Notes under the pieces: model-generated
Databases searched by the model: none
What the model was told of the DNA's origin: nothing
The model's input: the letters and a program-made list of their open reading frames with translations, nothing else
Position numbers and translations under genes: made by a program
From: Paenibacillus selenitireducens
GTDB taxonomy: Bacteria > Bacillota > Bacilli > Paenibacillales > Paenibacillaceae
Direction of reading: 5' to 3'
DNA: 64,000 bases
Assembly: GCF_002021565.1 (NCBI RefSeq)
Contig: NZ_MSZX01000005.1
Span: 310,027-374,026, forward strand
In this document: positions 8,197 to 15,935 of the stretch, piece after piece
Layout of the letters: every line of letters begins with the position of its first letter
Numbering within the stretch: position 1 is the first letter of the stretch

Positions 8197-9675
8197 TTGA
8201 TTAGAATGCGGAACGTATACCTGCTGATTCTTACCGTCCTGATGTTCATGATGAGTCCCATGATGGCTTGGGCAGCAAGTGTAGGACAGGATGATCTGAC
8301 ACAAGCAAATACCATCGTGGATAAGGCTTTGACAGCGGCAACAGGCGGGGATGTGGATACAGCAAAAGCAACCTTTGAAGAATTCCGAACCACATGGTTA
8401 AAGATTGAAGAACATATCAAATCGGAGTCCGCACAGGCTTACGCGGATATTGAGGCAGCCATGGGGCAATTCGATTATGCTTCGATTAAAAGCAAACAAG
8501 AAGATCTCGTGAAGTCATTAACAGATCTCAAGAAGGTCAATACGAAATACATATCCAATGGGTATACGAAAGGCGCGTCCTTTAAGCAAGAAGATATCAC
8601 ATTACAGGATTTCGTGGGCATCTTAACTCAATTAAATACGGACATCAAGCAATCGGCTAAGGATGCTGCGTTGGATGGGATCAAGCAAGCGCGTCACTCT
8701 TGGTTAAGCGTAGAAGGCGTTGTTGTTGCTCAATCCGGAACGGTCTACAGCGATTCCGAGCGCGATCTCGTTGTCATTCAAGCGATGTTAGATCAGGGCG
8801 ATCTGAAAGGTGCAGAAGATACTGTTTCAGCGATGATTACCTATTTAACGCCACTTGCGTCAAAGACCGAATATACGATGATCGATGCTGCGATGATCCC
8901 GATTCGTGAGGGTTTAGAAGCGCTTCTCGTTGTAGGTGCGTTACTAGCTTTTGTGAAACGAAGCCCGCAAGCCGAAGTGAAGAAAGGTAAGGCATGGATT
9001 TGGACCGGCGTTGGTGCGGGAGTACTTGTAAGCTTGGTGATTGCTGTCATCGTGAAGTTCGTCTTCTCTTCCGGAGCCTTTGGTCAGAATAACTTCATTA
9101 TTAACGGATGGACGGGAATTATTGCAGCCGTCATGCTGCTATATATGAGCTATTGGTTACATCGTCAATCGAATGTGAAGGATTGGCAGCAATATATTCA
9201 ATCAAAAAGTCAATCTGCTATGAAAACGGGGCGGATGGTTACGTTAGGTGTGCTATCTTTCTTAGCTATTTTTCGGGAGGGTACCGAAACGGTATTATTC
9301 CTGATTGGCATGGTCAATCAGATCTCGATGCAGAATTTGATTCTTGGAATTCTCATCGGGTTTGGCGTTCTGGGAATCGTAGCCTATTTGATGCTGACAC
9401 TTGGTGTGAAGCTCCCTATGCGACCGTTCTTTATGGTATCAAGTTTAATCGTGTTCTATCTTTGTATTAAGTTCACGGGGATGGGAATCCATAGTTTACA
9501 GCTAGCAAGCTCGATACCATCTACCCAGGCACCGTTACCTAATATCAACTTTATTGCGATGTATCCATCTTGGCAAAGTGCATTACCCCAATTGATTATT
9601 ATCGCGGCTGCTCTTATTGTAATCATAGTTCAAAAGATCAAACCGAAGAAAAAAATAGAACCCATATCTGGTTAA
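8197..9675 (+). CDS. efeU: Iron permease EfeU (FTR1 family)
   Basis: The membrane permease of the EfeUOB ferrous/ferric uptake system. A signal peptide (about 1-27, ending AWA-A) leads into an extracellular helical region (about 30-215). Seven membrane segments follow, carrying the two REGxE iron-binding motifs of FTR1 proteins, REGLE (about 233) and REGTE (about 364). The TTG start at 8197 is chosen because AAGGCAGG lies 8 bases upstream; ATG 8206 is too far away. The extracellular part contains two copies of a helical W-L-x-x-E pattern that also occurs at the start of EfeO. It is first in an operon behind Fur-like sites. Confidence 0.9.
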   Translation: MIRMRNVYLLILTVLMFMMSPMMAWAASVGQDDLTQANTIVDKALTAATGGDVDTAKATFEEFRTTWLKIEEHIKSESAQAYADIEAAMGQFDYASIKSKQEDLVKSLTDLKKVNTKYISNGYTKGASFKQEDITLQDFVGILTQLNTDIKQSAKDAALDGIKQARHSWLSVEGVVVAQSGTVYSDSERDLVVIQAMLDQGDLKGAEDTVSAMITYLTPLASKTEYTMIDAAMIPIREGLEALLVVGALLAFVKRSPQAEVKKGKAWIWTGVGAGVLVSLVIAVIVKFVFSSGAFGQNNFIINGWTGIIAAVMLLYMSYWLHRQSNVKDWQQYIQSKSQSAMKTGRMVTLGVLSFLAIFREGTETVLFLIGMVNQISMQNLILGILIGFGVLGIVAYLMLTLGVKLPMRPFFMVSSLIVFYLCIKFTGMGIHSLQLASSIPSTQAPLPNINFIAMYPSWQSALPQLIIIAAALIVIIVQKIKPKKKIEPISG

Positions 9676-9699
9676 GAGAGAAAAGAGGAGCTTCATCCC

Positions 9700-10932
9700 A
9701 TGAAAAACAAGCGAATTAAATTGGTATCCTTCCTAGTTACATTAGCATTACTTACTGCAGCCATGACGGCATGCGGGGCGAAGGACACATCGACTGAAGT
9801 TGCAGCATCCACGCAAGGTACAACCCAAGCGGATACAACCAACGCAACAACAACGGCGACTGTAGATCCGCAGACAGGTACGGACAGCATGATCGCGACG
9901 GCAGCAGCATTAAAGACATCACTGGATGCGAAGGATGACGCCAAGGCCAAGGAATTAACGAAGAAGATCGAAGAAGAATGGCTATCCTTCGAGAATGATA
10001 TTAAAGCCAAATATCCGGATCAATATGTGAATGTCGAAAAATACTTAAACACACTGATTGCAGGTGGGAAGCAAGACACGTTAGAGTTTGATGTGCTCTC
10101 TACCTTATTGGATCAAGTTCAGCCTGCACTTCAAGGTCTCAGTGATACATTGAAATCCGGTACAGGCGGGGTTAATAAGGATTCATTAGAGAAGAATCCG
10201 GAAATTGTTGCAGCGACGAAGCTATATGCTGCGTATGTGCAGGAGCAAGGAACAGCCATGGTTACTGAAATAGAAGCTCTACTCAATGATGTGAAAAGCG
10301 GAGATTTGAAAAAAGCACAAGCACAGTATGTCAAATCCCGGTTCCCCTATGAACGCATTGAACCGATCATTGAGTTGTTCGCTGAATTAGACGGTACGAT
10401 GGATGCTCGTGTTGATGATTTTGCCGATGAGAATGATGCGAACTTTACAGGATATCACCGCATTGAAAATATTCTCTTCGTGAAGCAAAATACGAAAGAT
10501 GCGGTTACATTCGCGGAACGTCTTCTGGAAGACGGGAAGAAGATGCAATCCGAAATTGCGAAAATGACGATTGATCCAACATTGTTCGTTACAGGTGTCG
10601 GGGAGTTAATGGAAGAGGCACAGTCTACGAAAATTACAGGCGAGGAAGAACGCTGGAGCCAAGCCACGCTTCCTGTTTTAAAAGGTAATGTTGAAGGTGC
10701 GAAAAAGATTTTCGATCTACTACGTGCAGAGCTGCATAAAAAAGATCCTGCTTTAGAGGAGAAAATCGATAAAAATCTGCAGAGTGTGCTGCAACAGATT
10801 GAAGAACTTTCGCCGAATGGTGTGTACACGCCATTTGATCAATTAAGTCAAACCCAACAAATCGATTTGAAAAATAAATTGGAAGCCCTCGCGGTACCGC
10901 TTGTGAAGCTTCCTGCAACATTAGGTGAATAA
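9700..10932 (+). CDS. efeO: Iron-binding lipoprotein EfeO (imelysin/M75 type)
   Basis: A 410-residue lipoprotein: lysines, a hydrophobic stretch, then a lipobox around Cys26 (AMTAC). A Thr/Ala-rich linker (27-65) follows. The C-terminal M75 domain holds the GxHxxE motif (GYHRIE, about 250-256) that binds metal in imelysin-like proteins. It lacks the cupredoxin domain of E. coli EfeO, as in Bacillus YwbM. In Gram-positives it is held at the outer face of the membrane and hands iron to EfeU. GAGGAG precedes ATG 9700, 24 bases after efeU. Confidence 0.9.
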   Translation: MKNKRIKLVSFLVTLALLTAAMTACGAKDTSTEVAASTQGTTQADTTNATTTATVDPQTGTDSMIATAAALKTSLDAKDDAKAKELTKKIEEEWLSFENDIKAKYPDQYVNVEKYLNTLIAGGKQDTLEFDVLSTLLDQVQPALQGLSDTLKSGTGGVNKDSLEKNPEIVAATKLYAAYVQEQGTAMVTEIEALLNDVKSGDLKKAQAQYVKSRFPYERIEPIIELFAELDGTMDARVDDFADENDANFTGYHRIENILFVKQNTKDAVTFAERLLEDGKKMQSEIAKMTIDPTLFVTGVGELMEEAQSTKITGEEERWSQATLPVLKGNVEGAKKIFDLLRAELHKKDPALEEKIDKNLQSVLQQIEELSPNGVYTPFDQLSQTQQIDLKNKLEALAVPLVKLPATLGE

Positions 10933-10944
10933 GGGTGAAGAATC

Positions 10945-12249
10945 ATGTCAAAACAACCATTTAGTCGACGTAAATTTCTTGGCATGGCCGTAACAGGTGC
11001 CGCGGGTCTCGTGATCGGCAATATGCTAGACCTACCAAAGCGAGTACATTCTGTTGTAGACTCAGAACCTGTCAACTCCAAATCACAGACAACTGAAACG
11101 ACGAACACCCCAGGAACAGCTCCGGTAACGGAGTCGTTTTTTGGCGTTCACCAGTCAGGGATCGTGACCCCTGCTCAACAGTTTTTGAACATTGCTGCCT
11201 TTGATATCATCTCGAGTGACCGGAATGAACTCAGAGATATGCTCAAGACTTGGACGAAGATGATCGCTAGATTAACAGAAGGCAAGTCCCCTCTGGAAGG
11301 GTCTCAGAATCCTAAATTCTCTCCGCTTGATACGGGAGAACAGATCGGATTAAGTCCATCCCGGTTGACCATTACGATCGGGTTTGGGGCAAGCTTATTC
11401 CAGAAGGATGGGATCGACCGGTTTGGTCTTGCGAGCAAAAAGCCTAAAGGCTTCGGTCAAATGCCAATATTTCATCGAGATGCATTGAAGGAACCTCTGA
11501 TACACGGAGATCTTGTTGTTCAAGTGTGTTCTGATGATCCGGTCGTTAACTTTCATGCCATTCGTAATCTATCGATCGCATCGAATGGTGTCGCGCATTT
11601 GCGCTGGCAGCATACCGGTCAATCCGGGACAAAGCCAGAAGGAACCCCTCGCAACTTATTTGGCTTCAAGGATGGGACGAATAATCCTCAGCTTACAGAT
11701 GAGAACTTCATGAACAATAACATTTGGGTTGGGAATTCGGATGAACCCGCATGGCTGCGAGGTGGAACCTATATGGTTGTACGACGTATCCAAATGCGTA
11801 TGGAAACTTGGGACCAATTGTCATATACCACGCAAGAGGATGTGATCGGCCGTCAGAAAATATCCGGAGCTCCCATGGATGGTATGCTGGAGCATGATGA
11901 GCCGAAATTCGCACAAGATCCGAAAGGCACTGTGACGGCATTGGACTCACATATTCGATTATCCAATCCTCGCAACGGGGAACAGTCAGAACGAGAGCGT
12001 ATCCTGCGTCGAGGGTATAATTTTATGGATGGTTTAGATGAAGTCGGTCGGATGAATGCCGGTCTGATGTTCATCTGCTTCAATCGGAACCTCAAGACAC
12101 AGTTCGAATCCATTCAGAACAGACTTAGCAATGTGAAGCAGCTGGACCAGTTGATGAAATACACACAGACCGTGGGTGGAGGTTATTTTGTGGTTCCTCC
12201 AGGTGTATTGAACAGTAATTCCTATATTGGTGAAGGTTTGTTTGGGTAA
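10945..12249 (+). CDS. efeB: Deferrochelatase/peroxidase EfeB (DyP type, Tat-exported)
   Basis: A haem-dependent DyP-type peroxidase of 434 residues. The N-terminus carries a twin-arginine signal (SRRKFLG at 7-13, then an apolar stretch), so it is exported folded with haem. The DyP motif GFKDGTNNP lies at about 238-246 (distal Asp), and the proximal haem His is probably in SHIRLSNPR (about 336). In EfeUOB it oxidises Fe(II) or takes iron from haem for EfeO and EfeU. It is the last gene of the operon, 12 bases after efeO. Confidence 0.92.
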   Translation: MSKQPFSRRKFLGMAVTGAAGLVIGNMLDLPKRVHSVVDSEPVNSKSQTTETTNTPGTAPVTESFFGVHQSGIVTPAQQFLNIAAFDIISSDRNELRDMLKTWTKMIARLTEGKSPLEGSQNPKFSPLDTGEQIGLSPSRLTITIGFGASLFQKDGIDRFGLASKKPKGFGQMPIFHRDALKEPLIHGDLVVQVCSDDPVVNFHAIRNLSIASNGVAHLRWQHTGQSGTKPEGTPRNLFGFKDGTNNPQLTDENFMNNNIWVGNSDEPAWLRGGTYMVVRRIQMRMETWDQLSYTTQEDVIGRQKISGAPMDGMLEHDEPKFAQDPKGTVTALDSHIRLSNPRNGEQSERERILRRGYNFMDGLDEVGRMNAGLMFICFNRNLKTQFESIQNRLSNVKQLDQLMKYTQTVGGGYFVVPPGVLNSNSYIGEGLFG

Positions 12250-12257
12250 TCGTCTTC

Positions 12258-12286
12258 TTGCACTTATGATCGTTTCATGCTAATAT
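12258..12286 (+). promoter_or_regulatory. Candidate promoter of the ABC-F leader
   Basis: TTGCAC (12258-12263) and TAATAT (12281-12286) are 17 bases apart. Initiation here would give a leader of about 420 bases before the ABC-F start. The -35 match is weak. Confidence 0.4.
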
Positions 12287-12337
12287 GACATCATCTTATA
12301 GAATTTCGGAGGTACTCATCAGTCCCATGAAGTAATT

Positions 12338-12420
12338 ACACGTGATTTTCGTTGCGAACTTGAATGTATGAATTCAAGCGGCCTCTGCCGACGGTAGAGC
12401 GAACGAGATACGTGTGTCTT
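12338..12420 (+). other. Multibranched RNA structure in the ABC-F leader
   Basis: ACACGT (12338-12343) pairs with ACGTGT (12410-12415). Bases 12345-12353 then pair with 12402-12409, with one bulge. The closed junction holds two hairpins: CTTGAA/TTCAAG (12359-12378 region) and CTCTGCC/GGTAGAG (12383-12399). T residues follow the closing stem. It matches no riboswitch class I know; it may be a folding element or a third terminator. Confidence 0.45.
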
Positions 12421-12434
12421 TTTGAGGGGACTGC

Positions 12435-12506
12435 ATGCAGTATATGAACGAACTCTGTTTTCTAGAGAGCTGGTTATATTTGCTTATTTTTTTCCTGTCT
12501 CAATAG
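12435..12506 (+). CDS. Upstream ORF (23 aa), possible leader peptide of the ABC-F gene
   Basis: ATG 12435 follows a GAGGGG ribosome binding site (12424-12429) by 5 bases. The 23-residue peptide is apolar, with a run of Leu, Ile and Phe near its end, and stops 24 bases before a terminator. Many resistance ABC-F genes (vmlR, vga, lmo0919) are induced by antibiotic stalling of ribosomes on a short upstream ORF, which prevents termination (established). That role here is inferred from the layout. Confidence 0.5.
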   Translation: MQYMNELCFLESWLYLLIFFLSQ

Positions 12507-12530
12507 AACATCACCATTCGTTTGCACAAT

Positions 12531-12561
12531 CCACGGCCGAGTAGCGGCTGTGGGTTTTTTT
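12531..12561 (+). terminator. Rho-independent terminator in the ABC-F leader
   Basis: CCACGGCCG (12531-12539) pairs with CGGCTGTGG (12545-12553), with one G-T pair, and seven T follow. It lies after the upstream ORF and before the ABC-F gene, so it is a likely attenuator. Confidence 0.85.
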
Positions 12562-12576
12562 GTTTAAATCACCACA

Positions 12577-12621
12577 ATAGAATTTACAAAAGTTTCGACG
12601 TATCGAAACGCAAAATTCTAT
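12577..12621 (+). other. Long hairpin in the ABC-F leader
   Basis: ATAGAATTT (12577-12585) pairs with AAATTCTAT (12613-12621), and GTTTCGA (12592-12598) pairs inside with TCGAAAC (12603-12609). It lies between two terminators and may be a spacer or an anti-terminator partner. Confidence 0.5.
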
Positions 12622-12636
12622 TTGGCGATAAAAACG

Positions 12637-12687
12637 ACCTCTATTCGCGGTCGCTCATCTTCGAAAGTGCTTCGATAGAGGTTTTTC
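12637..12687 (+). terminator. Second terminator/attenuator before the ABC-F gene
   Basis: ACCTCTAT (12637-12644) pairs with ATAGAGGT (12675-12682), and a T run follows. It ends 11 bases before the ribosome binding site GGAGG (12698-12702). Transcription of the gene must pass both this and the preceding terminator. Confidence 0.65.
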
Positions 12688-12711
12688 TCACATGAATGGA
12701 GGAATGTCTGA

Positions 12712-14577
12712 ATGAGATCAACGATATTAAAGGTAAATGATGTTACGAAAGAATATCAGGGGAAATTACTATTTGAACATGTAAATATAGAAATCGGAGT
12801 AGGTGAACATGTTGCCTTATTCGGCAAGAATGGGGTAGGCAAGACGACCTTGCTGCAAGGTTTGTTAGGCAAAGAGGAGATGGATGGGGGCACTATTCAA
12901 CGGATGCTGCCACTGCACGAATGGGGGACATTAGATCAGCAGTTGGAGCTGGAAACTTCCGTACAGACAAGAGAATTTGTGCAGAGTGGACTTAAGGCAT
13001 GGTTCGCTGCGAAACAACGGGTTGAGCACATCCAAGAGCTGATGCAGCAGGAATCGAAAAATCAGACAGATGCGGAAGATCTGTTCGAGCAGTATGAAGA
13101 TGCATATGCGAAGTTTGAGACCATGGGAGGATATGAGAGCGAAGTATCCATGGATACATGTATGCAGCGAGTAAGATTAGACCCTGCGGTGTGGAATCAA
13201 CCATATGCGGAATTAAGCGGCGGGCAGAAGACAAAGGCACAATTGGCCAGGATTTTGGTGGGGGAACCCCAATTTCTGTTATTGGATGAGCCGACGAATC
13301 ATTTGGATGCAGAGACGTTGGAATGGCTTGAAGAATGGGTTGCATCGTATGCGGGGACGGTACTTATGGTATCGCATGACAGGGCATTTCTGGATCGAGT
13401 TGCTGATGCCATCATCGAGCTAACTCCTCAAGGGACAACGCGTTATACAGGAGGATACACGGATTATCGCCGACAGAAGGACATCGAGCTCCAGACGCAA
13501 GCCGCATTATATAAGAAGCAGGAGCAAGAAAAGGAACAATTACTCGAAGTTGTTCGACGCTACCAACAATGGTTCAATACCGCAGAGCGTAAAGCAGGCA
13601 CGCAAACCGAAGTGAAAATTACGAAATCTTACTACAAAGCACGGGCGATGAAAAACATAACGAGGTATCATGCGAAGCAAAAGGAACTGGAACGACTTGA
13701 ACAAAATCGGGTCGACAAACCTCGCGAAGATACGAAAATTCATGTTCAGTTCGATGCGAGTTCATTGGTCTCGAACACATTGCTTCGGATGGAAAATGTA
13801 TCGTTTGCTTACCCGTCGTCTACGCTGTTACTGGAACAAGTCCAATTACAAGTAGATCGAAACCATCGTATTGCGGTCATCGGACCGAATGGAGCGGGGA
13901 AGTCGACCTTATTAAAGCTGATGATCGGAGAACTAGAGCCATCGCTGGGATCGGTGAAGCATCATCCGCAATTACGAATAGGTTACTTCTCGCAAGAGCT
14001 GGAGAACCTCGATGAGTCAGGTTCCATATTAGACAGTCTGTTAGATCTTCCTAATATGACACAGACGTATGCAAGGACAATACTAGGTTGTTTCTTATTT
14101 TCCCGCGACGATGTATTTAAGCAAATCAAGGATTTGAGTATGGGGGAACGATGCCGGGTTGCGTTTATTAAATTGTACTTTAGCGATGCCCAAATGCTTG
14201 TTCTGGATGAACCGACGAACTACTTGGATATTGTGACCCGCGAGAAGATCGAGGAAGCATTTCGTGAGTATCCTGGCGCGATTGTCATGGTATCGCATGA
14301 TCGATACTTGGTGAGTCAATTAGCGAATCGAATCGTTGAGATTGAGAAGGGGCATGTGCGCGTGTTTAATGGAAGCTATCCCGAATTTACGGGGTATAAG
14401 AAACGACTTCTGGAACCTCAAGGGAAACGCGAAGATGCTGATCGTCTGCAATTACTTGAATTGGCGCTCACACAGCTGATGAACACAGAAGAGGGATCCA
14501 TGGATTCTACCGTTCTTCTCAGTCAAATTCGCCAGTTGAAGGAAGAAATAAATCAGTTAAAATCAACATTTTCGTGA
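12712..14577 (+). CDS. ABC-F family ATPase, probable ribosomal protection (antibiotic resistance) type
   Basis: A 621-residue protein with twin ABC ATPases. Domain 1: Walker A GKNGVGKTT (about 38), LSGGQ (about 168), FLLLDEPTNHLD (about 188). Domain 2: GPNGAGKST (about 393), a changed signature LSMGERCR (about 475) and LVLDEPTNYLD (about 495). The linker (about 250-345) is long and charged, as expected for the tRNA-contacting segment that dislodges antibiotics. The SMGE signature is typical, from memory, of the ExpZ/VmlR side of the family. GGAGG and ATG 12712 follow a 420-base leader with an upstream ORF and two terminators, the usual control of inducible resistance ABC-F genes. The drug specificity cannot be read from sequence. 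Confidence 0.85.
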   Translation: MRSTILKVNDVTKEYQGKLLFEHVNIEIGVGEHVALFGKNGVGKTTLLQGLLGKEEMDGGTIQRMLPLHEWGTLDQQLELETSVQTREFVQSGLKAWFAAKQRVEHIQELMQQESKNQTDAEDLFEQYEDAYAKFETMGGYESEVSMDTCMQRVRLDPAVWNQPYAELSGGQKTKAQLARILVGEPQFLLLDEPTNHLDAETLEWLEEWVASYAGTVLMVSHDRAFLDRVADAIIELTPQGTTRYTGGYTDYRRQKDIELQTQAALYKKQEQEKEQLLEVVRRYQQWFNTAERKAGTQTEVKITKSYYKARAMKNITRYHAKQKELERLEQNRVDKPREDTKIHVQFDASSLVSNTLLRMENVSFAYPSSTLLLEQVQLQVDRNHRIAVIGPNGAGKSTLLKLMIGELEPSLGSVKHHPQLRIGYFSQELENLDESGSILDSLLDLPNMTQTYARTILGCFLFSRDDVFKQIKDLSMGERCRVAFIKLYFSDAQMLVLDEPTNYLDIVTREKIEEAFREYPGAIVMVSHDRYLVSQLANRIVEIEKGHVRVFNGSYPEFTGYKKRLLEPQGKREDADRLQLLELALTQLMNTEEGSMDSTVLLSQIRQLKEEINQLKSTFS

Positions 14578-14589
14578 AAAATAAGGTAT

Positions 14590-14632
14590 TGTGAAAATAA
14601 TCACATAATACCCCTGATGCATATGTTATAGT
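14590..14632 (+). promoter_or_regulatory. FNR/CRP-type site with class II promoter spacing
   Basis: TGTGA-AAATAA-TCACA (14590-14605) is a perfect match to the TGTGA-N6-TCACA site of CRP/FNR proteins, the form bound by Bacillus Fnr. A -10 element TATAGT lies at 14627-14632. A start near 14639 puts the centre of the site at -41.5, the exact position of class II activated promoters. Low-oxygen induction of the next gene is therefore likely. Confidence 0.75.
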
Positions 14633-14664
14633 TGTCACATAAACCACAAGGGAGTTGACGACGA

Positions 14665-14847
14665 ATGAAAAACGCAAACTTCACGGATGAAATGACACAA
14701 AAATACATGAAATTCTGTTATACATGTGATGATGCTTCGAAATGTACGACAGAAGAACAATGCAGAGCTTGTTGGGCCAGCTTTGAGATGGAATTAGAGA
14801 AAGAAGTATGTGAAACAACGAAATTTTTGAAACTGCAATACGCGTAA
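14665..14847 (+). CDS. Cysteine-rich small protein (60 aa), probably FNR-controlled
   Basis: I do not recognise the family. The 60-residue product has six cysteines (18, 21, 27, 33, 36, 49), including two C-x2-C pairs, in an acidic, helical-looking sequence without signal peptide or membrane segment. That is compatible with a metal or Fe-S site or a redox role in the cytoplasm. A GGGAG ribosome binding site precedes the ATG. It is a single-gene unit between an FNR/CRP-type promoter and a terminator, so expression under oxygen limitation is the main clue to function. Confidence 0.75.
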   Translation: MKNANFTDEMTQKYMKFCYTCDDASKCTTEEQCRACWASFEMELEKEVCETTKFLKLQYA

Positions 14848-14891
14848 GATATTTCTGATGCTGCAACGTAATACTGATGATCATAACTTAA

Positions 14892-14939
14892 AAAACCTCT
14901 AACTCATGCCATGAAATATGGAAGGGTTGGAGGTTTTGT
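14892..14939 (+). terminator. Rho-independent terminator
   Basis: AAAACCTCTAAC (14892-14903) pairs with GTTGGAGGTTTT (14926-14937), with an inner CCAT/ATGG helix. It ends the cysteine-rich gene. It also shows that an ATG at 14918 is not the start of the next gene. Confidence 0.8.
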
Positions 14940-14986
14940 TGTATGATGGGGTACGTTATGAGATACATGGAAAGGAAGTGCAGGGA

Positions 14987-15415
14987 ATGATTCAACCGAT
15001 TATTTATGAAGATTTGGAATCCTTACGTTTATTGTACGAAGAATTAATTGGGGAGGCTGGAGACCTATCACAGATGGAGTCTGTATTCCGTCAGATGAAA
15101 TCGAACAGTGCTTACCATTTACTAGGATATAAAAAGGATGGGGAGCTTCTGGGTTCCGTTATGGGCGTGATTTGCCATGATCTTGTCGGCACATGTCGTC
15201 CTTTTATGGTGGTCGAGAATGTGATTGTCTCGGCAAAAGCGCAAGGCATGGGCGCAGGCAAAAAACTCATGCAAGCGCTCGAACAACTCGCAAATGAAAA
15301 TGATTGCTTGTATATCATGTTCTGCTCAAGCAGCTATCGGAAAGATGCGCATCGGTTTTATGAATCACTCGGATATAAGCTGGATGAGGTGCAAGGGTTC
15401 CGGAAAATGCTCTAA
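14987..15415 (+). CDS. GNAT family N-acetyltransferase
   Basis: A 142-residue acetyltransferase. The acetyl-CoA loop reads AQGMGAGKKLMQAL (about residues 84-97), preceded by the VENVIVSAKAQG strand and followed by FYESLGY near the C-terminus, all typical of GNAT enzymes. The start at 14987 is chosen because AAAGGAAG lies 8 bases upstream; the longer frame from 14918 would begin inside a terminator. The substrate is unknown. It converges with the DCC-family gene and overlaps its end by 4 bases. Confidence 0.8.
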   Translation: MIQPIIYEDLESLRLLYEELIGEAGDLSQMESVFRQMKSNSAYHLLGYKKDGELLGSVMGVICHDLVGTCRPFMVVENVIVSAKAQGMGAGKKLMQALEQLANENDCLYIMFCSSSYRKDAHRFYESLGYKLDEVQGFRKML

Positions 15416-15810
15416 TCCAGAAATCGCGACCGCAATTCGGGAGATGGAAGCATGCAGCTCTCTTGCTTGCCGAACCAGCGGTATCGATGTCGGGCAACAA
15501 ATGTATAGATGGAGTCCCGAACAGCTCTAGGGATGAACCGCCCCAAGCCGAACACACGCCACCCTCCATGAAGATGTCGAACAATTCGAAGGGCTGCATC
15601 TGACTTGGCATACAGCTGGTTATGTTCGATGAGAATAACGCTATCGAGCGCTCCTTGATAGTGATGTTCTTCTAATAGGCGTTGTCCAACTTCGCTCTGT
15701 AATGAAGCAAAGGCATAGTAGGCTGAGGGGTCACGTCGGATAATGAATTGAACACTGCTATTGCAGAGATTGCATACACCGTCGAAAAGAATAATAGCTT
15801 GAGCTTTCAT
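15412..15810 (-). CDS. DCC-family thiol-disulfide oxidoreductase-like protein (DUF393, YuxK-like)
   Basis: A 132-residue protein with the family signature near the N-terminus: FDGVCNLCN (about 9-17), the D-x-x-C-x-x-C that names the family. The thioredoxin-like role is predicted for the family and is poorly tested. It is divergent from hisC and convergent with the GNAT gene. A GAGGTGGGA stretch precedes the ATG on the minus strand. Confidence 0.85.
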   Translation of the reverse strand: MKAQAIILFDGVCNLCNSSVQFIIRRDPSAYYAFASLQSEVGQRLLEEHHYQGALDSVILIEHNQLYAKSDAALRIVRHLHGGWRVFGLGRFIPRAVRDSIYTFVARHRYRWFGKQESCMLPSPELRSRFLD

Positions 15811-15935
15811 GCGTATCCCACCTCAAATTAACTTGTTAATACCCATGGTAGAACATGGTATGATATAAGGGTATCACGATCGGCGTACCAAGACTATAGC
15901 GAACTTGTACGATTCATTAAATGGGGGATATTGGA

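Noticed and set aside
12327-12335. Two-codon ORF (ATG AAG TAA) after GGAGG in the ABC-F leader
   Set aside because: The spacing from GGAGG is 14 bases, too long for good initiation; the 23-codon ORF further on is the better leader candidate.
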